This document shows positions 15,495 to 24,261 of a stretch of 64,000 nt of DNA, piece by piece (position 1 is the first letter of the stretch; every line of letters starts with the position of its first letter). The notes under the pieces were generated by a model. The model was not told the origin of the DNA, ran no database searches, and was given only the letters and a program-made list of their open reading frames with translations. Location: contig JAXMBA010000004.1 of assembly GCA_046350095.1 (NCBI GenBank), positions 868,001 to 932,000 on the forward strand, in the 5' to 3' direction. This stretch comes from Urbifossiella sp046350095. Lineage in GTDB: Bacteria > Planctomycetota > Planctomycetia > Gemmatales > Gemmataceae. The position numbers and the translations under genes are program-made.

Positions 15495-17516
15495 TCAGTC
15501 CGCCCGCGCCGCCGCCACCACCCGCTTCCCGGCCGCGAGGCGGATGCCGACGTTGAGCACCATGACGACCACCAGCAGCACGACCGCCCCGCCCCAGGCC
15601 TGGTCCCGCCAGTCGGCGTAGGGGCTGCGCGAGTAGTTGAAGATGTTCCCCGGCAGGAACGCCGTCTGCGACGCCGGCCGCGCGTGCAGGAACGGGAACG
15701 TGCCGTCCACCGTCACCGGCCACTGGTCGCTACCGCCGGCCGTCAGGAGCAGCGGCGCCGTCTCACCGGCGATGCGGCCGACGGCCAGGAACACGCCCGT
15801 CACGATCGCCGGCAGCGCCGCCGGGAGGATGACCCGCAGCGTCGTCTGCATCCGCGACGCACCCAGGGCGTAGCTCGCCTGCCGGATGTTCTCCGGCACC
15901 AGCTTCATCGACTCCTCCGCACTCCGAACGATGATCGGGATCATCATCACCGCCAGCGCGAACGCCCCGGCCCAGGCGTTGAACCCGAACGGGCTCGGGT
16001 ACCAGAACGGGTACACCAGCACCGCGTACGCGAAGATGCCGATCACGATCGACGGCACGCCGCCGAGCAACTCGGTGACGAACCGCACGGCCGCGGCCAC
16101 TCGGCTGCGGCGCGCCTCGGCGAGGTACACGGCCGCCATCAGCGCGAACGGCACCGCCAGCAGCGTGGCGATGGTGACGATCATCAGGCTGCCGACCATG
16201 GCGTTGCCCAGGCCGCCGCGGCGGACGTTTCGGCCCGTCTCGGTCTTCGGGTACTCGGCCCGGTTGTCCTGCCACGCCTTGTACTGCTCGTATTGCGTGT
16301 CGGTGAGCGGGGCGCGGGTCCACTCCGTGAAGAGCGTGGCGTCCACGGCCGACGCCCCGCGGACGGTGATGTACCCGAGGATGAGAAACAGCGGCACGAC
16401 GGTGGCGACCAGCCCGGCGGCCAGCACGCCAGTCATTACCTTGTCCCAAAGCCCGGCCCGGTTCGAGGTGGGAGGTTGGAGGGAGGACGGGGGAGCATCA
16501 GTTGCTTCCCCGCGCGCCGCCGGAGTGTCTGGCGCGCCGGACGCGATCGCATCCTCAGTCCTCCCCATTCCCACCTCCCCTCGCCCCCGCTTGCTGGGGC
16601 GCGGTCCTCCAACCAACCGCCGGAGCAGCAGGCGGGCCGACACGTTGAACGCCGCCGTCACCGCGAACAGCACCAGCCCCAGCGCCACCAGCGCGGAGCG
16701 GAAGTCGGGCGTGTCGGCCTCGTTCAGCTGGTTGGCGATGCGGCTTGCGATCGAGTCGCCGAGGGCGAACGGGGACGCGTCGATGACCGCCTGGTTGCCG
16801 ATGAGCATGGTCACGGCCATCGTCTCGCCGAGCGCCCGGCCGAGCGCCAGGAACGACGCCGCGATGAGGCCGGGCCGGGCGTAGGGGAGCACCACGTTCC
16901 AGATCGTCTGCCAGCGGGTGGCCCCGAGCGCGAGGCTCCCCTCCCGCTGGCTCCGCGGCACCGCCTGGCACACGTCGTAGCCGATCGCCGTGATGTACGG
17001 CAGGACCATGATCGCCAGGATGAGCCCGGCCGCGACGACGCCGTTGCCGCCGGTGTTCGGCCCGCCGACGGCGTCGAACGTCTTCTGGATCAGCGGCGCG
17101 AGGAAGAACAGCCCCCAGAAGCCGTACACCACACTGGGGATCGCGGCGAGCAGTTCGATGAGGAAGGCGCCGACCTTCTTCACCCACGGCGGGGCGATCT
17201 CCGACATGTACGCCGCACTCGCCACCCCGAGCGGCACGGCGATGAGCATGGCGAGCACGGACGTGACAACGGTTCCCCAGACGAACGCGAGGACGCCGTA
17301 GACGGGGCTGCCGCCGCCGGCCGGCTTCGGCACCCACTCGGAGCTAGTGAACAGCCGGTACTCGCCGGCCCGTGAGAGGACCGGCCAGGCGTCGTGCAGC
17401 AGGACGGCGACGAGCGACGCGACGAGGACGAGGATGCCGATGCCGGCGGCGCGCGTGAGCCCCTGGAAGACGACCTCGGGCAGTGACGACGGGGCCGGGG
17501 CGGCGGGCGGACTCAT
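15495..17516 (-). CDS. pstCA: Fused PstC-PstA phosphate ABC transporter permease
   Basis: 673 residues, about the sum of PstC and PstA. Residues 1-300 are PstC: membrane helices, the SVVYGFWGLF motif and the ABC-contact EAA-like loop LGATRWQTIWNVVLP, then GRALGETMAVTMLIGN. Residues 300-358 are a low-complexity linker rich in Ala, Pro, Ser and Gly. Residues 358-673 are PstA: GVPSIVIGIFAYAV, the second EAA-like loop LGASRMQTTLRVILP, and GRIAGETAPLLLTAGG. Together the two halves would form the whole membrane channel of the high-affinity phosphate importer. No PstS, PstB or PhoU gene is adjacent, so the partners must be elsewhere. The open frame is continuous, with no sign of a frameshift. Confidence 0.93.
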   Translation of the reverse strand: MSPPAAPAPSSLPEVVFQGLTRAAGIGILVLVASLVAVLLHDAWPVLSRAGEYRLFTSSEWVPKPAGGGSPVYGVLAFVWGTVVTSVLAMLIAVPLGVASAAYMSEIAPPWVKKVGAFLIELLAAIPSVVYGFWGLFFLAPLIQKTFDAVGGPNTGGNGVVAAGLILAIMVLPYITAIGYDVCQAVPRSQREGSLALGATRWQTIWNVVLPYARPGLIAASFLALGRALGETMAVTMLIGNQAVIDASPFALGDSIASRIANQLNEADTPDFRSALVALGLVLFAVTAAFNVSARLLLRRLVGGPRPSKRGRGEVGMGRTEDAIASGAPDTPAARGEATDAPPSSLQPPTSNRAGLWDKVMTGVLAAGLVATVVPLFLILGYITVRGASAVDATLFTEWTRAPLTDTQYEQYKAWQDNRAEYPKTETGRNVRRGGLGNAMVGSLMIVTIATLLAVPFALMAAVYLAEARRSRVAAAVRFVTELLGGVPSIVIGIFAYAVLVYPFWYPSPFGFNAWAGAFALAVMMIPIIVRSAEESMKLVPENIRQASYALGASRMQTTLRVILPAALPAIVTGVFLAVGRIAGETAPLLLTAGGSDQWPVTVDGTFPFLHARPASQTAFLPGNIFNYSRSPYADWRDQAWGGAVVLLVVVMVLNVGIRLAAGKRVVAAARAD

Positions 17517-17539
17517 ACGGTGATTGCTACGGTGAAGGT

Positions 17540-17602
17540 GTGACGTGGTGAAGGGGTGGGGGTGCCGGCCGAACGAACTTCATCTCCCCTTCACCACGTC
17601 AC
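17540..17602. terminator. 17-bp inverted repeat, probable terminator
   Basis: Arms 17540-17556 and 17586-17602 are perfect reverse complements (GTGACGTGGTGAAGGGG and its complement) with a 29-base loop. It sits between the end of the protease-like gene (17622) and the start of the PstC-PstA gene (17516), both on the minus strand, so it may end or attenuate transcription there. No clear T run follows. Confidence 0.6.
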
Positions 17603-17621
17603 CCGCTCACCCCTTCATCGG

Positions 17622-19691
17622 TTACAGCCGGTCGATCGCGTCCAGCCAGGCCAGGAACTCGGTGAAGGTCGGCCCGTCCAGGTACTCCTTGCCGGCGTCC
17701 TTCATCAGCCGGTAGCTGACGGGAAATCGCTTCTCGTCCAGCTGCGCCCGGCCGGCCTCGATCTCTTTCAGTTCGGGGTCGCGGCCGCCGGCGGCCACGA
17801 AGAAGCTCAGCGGCTGCGTCGCCACGTTGTCCCGCGGCGGGCTGCCGAGCGTGGCGCCGACGGGGGCCACGCCGCGGAAGACGTCTCGTGCCTGGAAGCC
17901 GAGGTAGTACGCCATCTGCCCGCCGCGGCCGAGGCCGTGCGCCACCACCCGCGCCTTGTCGATCGTGTACTCGCCCGTCACGCGGTTCACGTCCGCCAGA
18001 ACCGTCTCGCTCTCGCTCGGCGTCCACCCGTCGGCCGCCTCCGCTTTCGGACCCAGGAGGATGGTCCGCGAGCTCTCGCAGAACGGGCGGAAGCTCTTGA
18101 TGATCGTGTCGGCGTCGCGCGGGCCGCCCGCCCCGGCCGGGTGGAGCCACACGAGCAGGCCGTGCGCCACCGTCGGGTCGTAGTTGTCCGGTACGTACAC
18201 CCAGTGCTTCCGGCCGGTCACCGCGTCGGTCCGCTCGATCAGCCCGGTCTCGGCCTTCTTCGCGTCCTTCTTCTTCGGGGCGAACGGGTCGTCCTGGAGG
18301 GCGGCGACGAACACCTCCTTCGTGCGGGCCGGCGGCGCGGCCCCGACCAGCGGCACCTTCTCGGGGATGAAGTCGGGGACGGTCGTCAGCTTGGCCTTTA
18401 GTGTGACCGTCTTGCTCCCCTCCTTGCGGATCACGTCGATGCCGACCTCGTCTCCGGGCGCGAGGCGGCTGAGGAAGGTGGCGAGGCCGGCGCGGTCCTT
18501 GACCGGCACCTGCGCCTTGTCGCGCGAGGCGAACAGGATGCGGTCGCCGGCCTTGATCCCGGCGGCGGCGGCGGCGCTCTTGGGGTACACGTAGCGGACG
18601 CCGACGCCGGCCACGGTGTCGCTGCGGATCGGCAGGATGCCGAGGAAGGCGTTCACGTACGCGGGCGAACTGCCGAGGAGCGTCGCGGGCGGTAGCTCGA
18701 CCTCCTTGTCGTCGCGCTTCACCGTCAGCTTGACGGCGTCGCCCTCGTACTTCGGCCCGAGCAGGTGCTGTAGCGCCGAGAAGTGCGGCACCGGCTGCCC
18801 GTCGGCCTTCACGATGGTGTCGCCGACCTGCAGGCCGGCGCGGGCCGCGGCCGAGTCCGGCTGCACCGCCGCGACCACCGGCGGCTCGGCGTACGTGCCG
18901 GTCTTCGGGTCGGGGTTGAAGCCGAGCAGCCCGCGGCGGAGTTCCTTCTTCTCCTTCAGCGCCGGCAGCTTGGCGAGCACGTCCTCGAACGGGATGACGA
19001 AGCCGATGCCCGAGTCGTACCACTCGAACCCGGCCGTCTCGCCCTCGCCCTGCGGCGACGCCGGCACGATGACGCCGAGGACGCGGCCGTCGAGCGCCAC
19101 CAGCGGGCCGCCGTAGTTGGCCGGTGAAATCTTGGCGTCCGCCTGGATGGCCCGGCCGTACAGCCGGTTCTTGGCGCTGACCACTCCGACGCTTACCGAC
19201 GGGGAACTGGTCGGCGTCGGGTCGAGGGCGCGGCCGAGGGCGAGAGCCGTTTGTCCGATCTTCACCTCGGCCTTCGGCACCGCCGCGGGCACGGTCAGCC
19301 CGGTGGACTTGATCTTCAGCAGCGTGAGCATCCGGCTAAAGTCGGTGCCGACGACGGTTGCCACCTCGCGCTCCTTGCCGGGCACGGTGACGAAGATGTC
19401 GGTGGGCTTGTTGGCGAAGTTGAACGAGCTGGTGATGACGTACCCGTCGGCCCCGACCACGACGCCGGTGGTGGCGCCGGTGCCGCGGCCGATGAAGATG
19501 GTCTTACCCTTCGGGTCCTTCCCGCCGGCGACGGCGTCGAGGCCGCCGGCGGTGTGGATCATCACGACCGACTGGGCCGCGCGGCCGGCCGCGGCGCGGA
19601 CGGCCTTCTCGGCAGCCTCGTCGGCGTCCTGCGCCGCGGCGGGGAGCACCACGGCGATCGCGGCGAGCAGGGCGAGGCGGCGGCGGGTCAT
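17622..19691 (-). CDS. Secreted trypsin-fold pseudoprotease with two PDZ domains and alpha/beta-hydrolase-like domain
   Basis: 689 residues from the ATG at 19691 (AGGA upstream; a good signal peptide to about residue 20). Residues 35-240 follow the HtrA S1C pattern (GADGYVITSS, VVGTDFSR, ISPANYGGPLVALDGRVLG), but the catalytic His is Phe90, the Asp is Met121 and the Ser is Tyr193, so proteolysis is not expected. Two PDZ-like domains follow at about 255-335 and 345-435. Residues 485-689 resemble a secreted esterase of the PHB-depolymerase/feruloyl-esterase type (LVWLHPAGAGG), but the nucleophile elbow reads HGLGRGG with Gly588 where Ser should be. Both enzyme folds therefore appear non-catalytic, and a binding or scaffolding role is inferred. 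Last of a three-gene protease-like series. Confidence 0.85.
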   Translation of the reverse strand: MTRRRLALLAAIAVVLPAAAQDADEAAEKAVRAAAGRAAQSVVMIHTAGGLDAVAGGKDPKGKTIFIGRGTGATTGVVVGADGYVITSSFNFANKPTDIFVTVPGKEREVATVVGTDFSRMLTLLKIKSTGLTVPAAVPKAEVKIGQTALALGRALDPTPTSSPSVSVGVVSAKNRLYGRAIQADAKISPANYGGPLVALDGRVLGVIVPASPQGEGETAGFEWYDSGIGFVIPFEDVLAKLPALKEKKELRRGLLGFNPDPKTGTYAEPPVVAAVQPDSAAARAGLQVGDTIVKADGQPVPHFSALQHLLGPKYEGDAVKLTVKRDDKEVELPPATLLGSSPAYVNAFLGILPIRSDTVAGVGVRYVYPKSAAAAAGIKAGDRILFASRDKAQVPVKDRAGLATFLSRLAPGDEVGIDVIRKEGSKTVTLKAKLTTVPDFIPEKVPLVGAAPPARTKEVFVAALQDDPFAPKKKDAKKAETGLIERTDAVTGRKHWVYVPDNYDPTVAHGLLVWLHPAGAGGPRDADTIIKSFRPFCESSRTILLGPKAEAADGWTPSESETVLADVNRVTGEYTIDKARVVAHGLGRGGQMAYYLGFQARDVFRGVAPVGATLGSPPRDNVATQPLSFFVAAGGRDPELKEIEAGRAQLDEKRFPVSYRLMKDAGKEYLDGPTFTEFLAWLDAIDRL

Positions 19692-19735
19692 GGGGTGTCC
19701 TGCGTTCGTCGGGTACGTCGCGCCGGGGGGGGTGA

Positions 19736-20869
19736 TCACTTCTTCGGTGGCGCCGCAACCGGCGCCCGCGCCGGCGGCGCGGTTAGCGTCAGCTCCACGG
19801 GTTGCAGCGTGCCCCCGCGCCGCACTTCGAGGCGGATCGTGCTTCCCGGCCGCGTCCTGGTGCGCAGGTACTCGTCGAAGGCGGCGATGCTCGCCACCGG
19901 CTCGCCGTCCACGAAGCTCACCAGGTCGTCGGGCTGCAGCTTCGCCTTCTCCGCGGGCGAACCCGGGAGCACCGCCTCCACGTACGCCGGCGTCCGCGCC
20001 AGCACGTTCGGCACGAACACGATCCCGGCCCAGCCGCCCTCGCCGGCCGTCGGCCGCTCGCGCTTCGTGGGGCGGTACTCGCCCTTCATCCCCTTCGCCA
20101 CGAACTCCGGTAGGCTCACCGTCACCGTCGCGTCCTTGTCCTTCTCCTTCACCGTCACCTCGACCTTGGCAGCCACCGGGATCGCGTAGTTCATCCACGT
20201 GTTCGTCACGTTATTCTTCAGCTCGCGGCCGATGACGCCGAGCAGTTCGCCCTTGCGGTTGACCAGCGCCCCGCCGGCCGATCCGGGGTTGTTCGTGATG
20301 GCGTCGGTGACGTACACGTCGCCCTTGTACGGGAAGTCGAACGACCCGAGCTTGCCGCTGAGCTTCGTGTACGCGCCGACGACGCCCTTCTGGGCCGTCA
20401 GCGGCTCGTCGCGGAGGGCGATCTCGAACTGGTTCGTGAAGCCGATGGCCGTGTCGCCGGGGGCGGCGACGGGGCGTTTGGCTTCCGCCGCGATGTCGAA
20501 GAACGCGAGGTCGAGGCCGGTCGGCTCGCCGACCTTCTTCCCCTCCACGACGAGGCGCAGGAGCGCGGCGTCGAGTTCGGGCTCGATCACCATCACCTCC
20601 GCCTTGAGCCGGCGGCCGTCGTACAGGTGGACGACGAGGTTGGGCGTGTCGATGAGGGAGTTGGCCACGGTGAGGATGTGGCCGTCGGGCGAGACGAGTA
20701 CGCCGGTGCCGAAGTTGTTCAGCCGGTTGAACCCGCCGGCCCCGAAGATCTTGACGAGCTTGCCGTTCACCGTCTCGGCCACCTGCACGAGCGGCTGTGC
20801 CCGCACGGCAGGGGTGAAGCCGACGACGGCGGCGGCGAATAGGAGCAGGGCGCGGCGGCGGTTAAGCAT
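19736..20869 (-). CDS. Secreted trypsin-fold pseudoprotease with PDZ domain
   Basis: 377 residues with a signal peptide (about 1-24). Residues 50-215 match the S1C/HtrA scaffold (GTGVLVSPDGHILT, EPELDAALLRL, NNPGSAGGALVNRKGELLGV). The catalytic His position holds Asn70 and the Ser position Ala198, while Asp100 is retained. The oxyanion-loop glycines remain. A PDZ domain occupies about 285-370 (AYVEAVLPGSPAEKAKLQPDDLV). It should fold like a protease and bind peptides through the PDZ domain, but not cut. It lies 44 bases upstream of the longer pseudoprotease and 100 bases downstream of the intact protease, so all three are probably cotranscribed. Inference: a regulatory or targeting partner of that protease. 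Confidence 0.87.
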   Translation of the reverse strand: MLNRRRALLLFAAAVVGFTPAVRAQPLVQVAETVNGKLVKIFGAGGFNRLNNFGTGVLVSPDGHILTVANSLIDTPNLVVHLYDGRRLKAEVMVIEPELDAALLRLVVEGKKVGEPTGLDLAFFDIAAEAKRPVAAPGDTAIGFTNQFEIALRDEPLTAQKGVVGAYTKLSGKLGSFDFPYKGDVYVTDAITNNPGSAGGALVNRKGELLGVIGRELKNNVTNTWMNYAIPVAAKVEVTVKEKDKDATVTVSLPEFVAKGMKGEYRPTKRERPTAGEGGWAGIVFVPNVLARTPAYVEAVLPGSPAEKAKLQPDDLVSFVDGEPVASIAAFDEYLRTRTRPGSTIRLEVRRGGTLQPVELTLTAPPARAPVAAPPKK

Positions 20870-20969
20870 GGTGCTTCTTGGCTGACTATTCAGCTCGGCG
20901 GCGTTGCGATTCTGCGTGAGCCAGGTTTCACACGCGCGGGCGCAGCGCCGCCGGGCGGCGGAAGCGGAA

Positions 20970-22817
20970 TCAGTTCACGGCCCAGCGGGCGACCGTCAGC
21001 ACGGCGTACCGCTTGTCCGCGAAGCGGCACTCAATGCGGTGCGGCAACTGCCGGCCGGCCCCGGCGTCGCGGTAGTCGGAGAGGTACACCTCGCACGGGT
21101 CGGCGTCCTTCGACAGGTACACCTCGAAACCGATCAGCCTGGCGTCGGCCCGGCTGTGGTACCACTTGCACGTCACCGGACCGTGCCGGGTCCGCATCAC
21201 GTCAGCGTCCACGCGCAACGCCGCGAGGCTTTTCGGGGTCGTACCGTCGGCCGGCGGCGGGTAGAACGGCTCGCCGCCGGCGTGGAAGAACTCGCCCTCG
21301 AACCCCTTCGGCCCGGCCGTCAGGAAGCGGCGGTAGTGGTACAGCGCCATCATCAGCCCGCCGCTGCCGATCGGCTCGGCCTGCTCGCGCAGGTCGGTCT
21401 GCTTCAGCGGCTGCAGCTTGTGCTCGATGTTCAACTTCAGCGCCACCCTGGCGTCGTCGCCGCCGCCGGGGCTCACCTCGAGCCGCATGTCGCCCTTGCG
21501 CTGGTCGGCCTCGTAGGTGCCCTCCGCGGCCCACACGCCCTGCGCGGCGGCGAAGTCGCCGTGCTTCTTTGCGGCGGCCAGGAGCTTGTCGCGGGCCAGG
21601 TCGTTGAAGTAGGCGTTCGCCAACCCCTTCACGCCCGGCTTGTAAAGCTTCGACGCCGGCGTGTCGACCTTCGGCGCCGGCCCGTCGACGGGCATCGGCC
21701 GCGGCAGCTTCGGGTCGGCGGGCCGCTCCGACTTCTCGGCCGGCGTCGCGGTCTGGAGCCGCACCAGAATCTCGCGGCTCTCGTTCTCGCGGCGGTAGGT
21801 GATGGGCACCCGCCAGCCGGCGGGGAAAGTGCCGAGGATGTTCTTGTAGTGGTTCGTGCTCGACATGTTCCGGCCGGCGAAGTTCGTGAGCTGGTCGCCG
21901 GCGCGGAGGCCGCGGCGGTAGGCGTCGGCGTCGTCGAGAATCTGGCGGACCACCATGCGGGCCAGGTCGGCGTCCTCGTTCTCCGTCAGCACGAGCGCCC
22001 CGAGCGTGGCGTGGTCGGTGGCGATGCCGGCGTACAGGTGCGTCAGGAAGTTCTTGATCTGGTTGATCGAGATGGCGTACCCCACGCCGACGTTCACCCG
22101 GCCGCGCTTCTCCAGCGAGATGCGGCCGTTGATGCCGATGAGCTGGCCGCGCATGTTGAACAGCGGCCCACCCGAGTTGCCGGGGTTGATCGGCACGTCC
22201 ACCTGGATGCAGTCGGTGTACTCCTGTCCGCCCGGCCGGCTGCCGAGCGGCTCGTAGCGGTTCGTGCCGCTGACGATGCCGAACGTGACCGTCGGCGTGA
22301 AGTCGAGCGCGACCGAGAACGGGTTGCCGGCCGCGAAAGCGTACTCGCCGAGCCGCACCTCGTCGCTGTTGCCGAGCTGCACGAACGGGAACGGCTTGCC
22401 CGGCTCCTTCGGCAGCAGCTTGATGAGCGCCACGTCGCCGAGGAAGTCGTAGCCGACGAGAACGGCGTCGTAGAAGACGCCGTCGGCGAGCCCGCACCGC
22501 ATGACGCCCGGGGCCATGCCCGGGGCAGAGATGACGTGGTGGTTGGTGAGGGCGTAGCCCTCGGGGTCGATGATGACCCCGGAGCCGCAGCCCTTCCCGT
22601 TGAGCATGTTCACCGCAACGACCGCCGGCGACACCTTCTCGATGACGGCGATCCGCTCCTGCTCGGAGGTCTGCACGACGGGGGCGAGTACGAGCGGCGC
22701 GGCCGGCGGCTGCGCCGCAGCTGGTGCGGGCACGGCGATGGCGGCGGCGAGGAGCCCGGCCGGCAGCGCGGCGACGGCGAGTGCCCGGAGGATGCGGACG
22801 AGGTGGCGTCGCGTCAT
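20970..22817 (-). CDS. Secreted HtrA-like (S1C) serine protease with PDZ and novel C-terminal domain
   Basis: 615 residues from the ATG at 22817, giving a signal peptide to about residue 36; the longer open frame upstream would bury it. The catalytic triad is intact: His94 in ALTNHHV, Asp128 in LGDVALIKL, Ser215 in PINPGNSGGPLF. A PDZ domain lies near 315-375 (YRRGLRAGDQLTNFAG). Residues 420-615 are unlike usual HtrA proteins: this extra domain is rich in Tyr/Arg/Asp strands and ends in RYAVLTVARWAVN, and I do not recognise it. Extracytoplasmic quality control or processing is the usual HtrA role. It is first of three consecutive protease-fold genes. Confidence 0.9.
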   Translation of the reverse strand: MTRRHLVRILRALAVAALPAGLLAAAIAVPAPAAAQPPAAPLVLAPVVQTSEQERIAVIEKVSPAVVAVNMLNGKGCGSGVIIDPEGYALTNHHVISAPGMAPGVMRCGLADGVFYDAVLVGYDFLGDVALIKLLPKEPGKPFPFVQLGNSDEVRLGEYAFAAGNPFSVALDFTPTVTFGIVSGTNRYEPLGSRPGGQEYTDCIQVDVPINPGNSGGPLFNMRGQLIGINGRISLEKRGRVNVGVGYAISINQIKNFLTHLYAGIATDHATLGALVLTENEDADLARMVVRQILDDADAYRRGLRAGDQLTNFAGRNMSSTNHYKNILGTFPAGWRVPITYRRENESREILVRLQTATPAEKSERPADPKLPRPMPVDGPAPKVDTPASKLYKPGVKGLANAYFNDLARDKLLAAAKKHGDFAAAQGVWAAEGTYEADQRKGDMRLEVSPGGGDDARVALKLNIEHKLQPLKQTDLREQAEPIGSGGLMMALYHYRRFLTAGPKGFEGEFFHAGGEPFYPPPADGTTPKSLAALRVDADVMRTRHGPVTCKWYHSRADARLIGFEVYLSKDADPCEVYLSDYRDAGAGRQLPHRIECRFADKRYAVLTVARWAVN

Positions 22818-22980
22818 GGGTGTGGGATTCCGGGCGGGCGGGTCGGCTCGGGCATTGTAGGTCGGGTCGAGTCGTCGAGACCCGACGCGGGGTACGGGCG
22901 AGGCGAGGCGGCACACCACACGCGTCTGTGCCTGGGGTTCGTCGCCGCTCGTGATCCATCGCCCGACGAAACCACCGGGA

Positions 22981-24234
22981 CTACTTCTGCACCTTCGCGT
23001 CGGCGAGGATCAGGTACGCGGCCGTGTCCGAGGGGTAGTCCCGGTCCACGGCGATCCGCAGTTGGCGGACGCCCTTCACGTCCACGCTCAGCGCGCGGGC
23101 CTTGTCCTTCCCCTTGAACGCGTCCGTGGCGATCACCTTGCCGTCGGCCTCGATCGTCAGTTTCAGCTCGGCCGCGTTGCCGTGCCGGGCGTCGGCAAAG
23201 CCGACCGTCGCGCGGAACTCGCGGTAGTCGCCGCCGAGCGGGAACGTTAGCGCCGTGTCGGCCGAGACGGCGAGCCCCTTCGGCACCGCCGCCCCGTCCA
23301 GGGTGAGCGTCGGGCTGTCGCCGAGGAAGCGGTCGCGGAGGAACGCCCCGGGCCGCGTCTTCCCTTCGAGGAGCGGGAACGCCTTGGCGTCGGCGTCGGC
23401 CACGCCCGGCACTTCCACCTGCGGCGTCAGGTCGCTCAGGTACGCCACGTTCCCCTGGGCGTAGTCCAGTTGCGCCACCGCCGCCGCGGCCGGGTACGCG
23501 ACCGAGACGCCGCTCACGGTCTTCACCTTCACGCCGCCGCCTGCCACCCCGATTTCGCGGGCCACGAGCGTGTTGCCGAACACGTCCTTGAGCTTGCACA
23601 GCGTCGCCGGTGGCTTCCCGTCGGACGGCTGGTTGAACACCAGCCCGCCGGTCGCGCGCGACAGCCGCAGTTGCTCCTTCGCCCCGCCCTCCTTCTCGAA
23701 CGTCAACTCGGTACCGTCGGCGTTCCCTTCGTGGATCGTGCCCTGCACGAAGTTCAGCCCTTCGGCCGTCCGCATGACGTAGAGGTCTCGCTTGCCGCGC
23801 GTGCGGAGCATGGCCTGCCAGTTGTCTCGGTGCTTGGCGTCGTCGGCGTTGCGGCAGACGGAGAAGACGCTCGACAGCGGCAGTTCTAACGCCGGCGCCG
23901 CCACGCCAGCCGGCCCCGGCAGGGGTTCGACCTCGAGGCCCTTCGCCTTCACGGCGAATTTGCCGACCCGCAGCACGGAGCCGTCGGTGAGCTCGACCTC
24001 GTGGTACTTCTGGTCCTTGGCGGGCGTGCCGATTTTGTTGCCGAGGTCGATGAGCAGAACGTCCTTCGCCGGCACCTTGATCTCGGTGCCGCCGGCGTTA
24101 AACGTCACGCCCTCGGCGTCGACGGCGACGAGCGTGCCGGTCAGTTTCTTGCCGCCGACGAGCGTGATGTCGTCGGCGCGGGCCGCGACCACGACGGCGA
24201 GCAGGGCGACCGCGACCAGGGGGCGGCTGAACAT
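22981..24234 (-). CDS. Secreted NPCBM-domain protein
   Basis: 417 residues, with a signal peptide (about 1-20; cleavage near ARA-DD) and AGGAG upstream of the ATG. The N-terminal part repeats a short beta motif (LVGGKKLTGTLVAVDAEGVTF, with a similar unit near residue 160-185), like the barrel repeats common in planctomycete secreted proteins. The C-terminal 130 residues match the NPCBM domain, a putative carbohydrate-binding module (GLAVSADTALTFPLGGDYREF, then VRQLRIAVDRDYPSDTAAYLILADAKV). Probably surface or periplasmic. It precedes the protease gene by 163 bases on the same strand, with only a weak 8-bp hairpin (22861-22886) between, so a shared transcript is possible. Confidence 0.87.
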   Translation of the reverse strand: MFSRPLVAVALLAVVVAARADDITLVGGKKLTGTLVAVDAEGVTFNAGGTEIKVPAKDVLLIDLGNKIGTPAKDQKYHEVELTDGSVLRVGKFAVKAKGLEVEPLPGPAGVAAPALELPLSSVFSVCRNADDAKHRDNWQAMLRTRGKRDLYVMRTAEGLNFVQGTIHEGNADGTELTFEKEGGAKEQLRLSRATGGLVFNQPSDGKPPATLCKLKDVFGNTLVAREIGVAGGGVKVKTVSGVSVAYPAAAAVAQLDYAQGNVAYLSDLTPQVEVPGVADADAKAFPLLEGKTRPGAFLRDRFLGDSPTLTLDGAAVPKGLAVSADTALTFPLGGDYREFRATVGFADARHGNAAELKLTIEADGKVIATDAFKGKDKARALSVDVKGVRQLRIAVDRDYPSDTAAYLILADAKVQK

Positions 24235-24261
24235 GGTGTGCTCCTGAACCCGTCTTACGCA

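Noticed and set aside
14664..17375. 903-codon plus-strand frame
   Set aside because: It is antisense to the PstC-PstA fusion and DUF1080 genes, is very rich in Arg, His and Val, and shows no domain. Such mirror frames are expected in GC-rich DNA.
19736..20869. Reading Ser197 as the catalytic serine of the second protease-like protein
   Set aside because: In the S1C motif NPGNSGG the serine directly precedes GG. Here the order is NPGSAGG, so Ala198 occupies that place and Ser197 is one position early. The His position is also lost.
22861..22886. 8-bp hairpin (GTCGGGTC...GACCCGAC)
   Set aside because: Too short to call a terminator between the NPCBM and protease genes.
20904..23117. 737-codon plus-strand frame
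   Set aside because: Antisense to the intact HtrA-like protease gene, with no recognisable motif.
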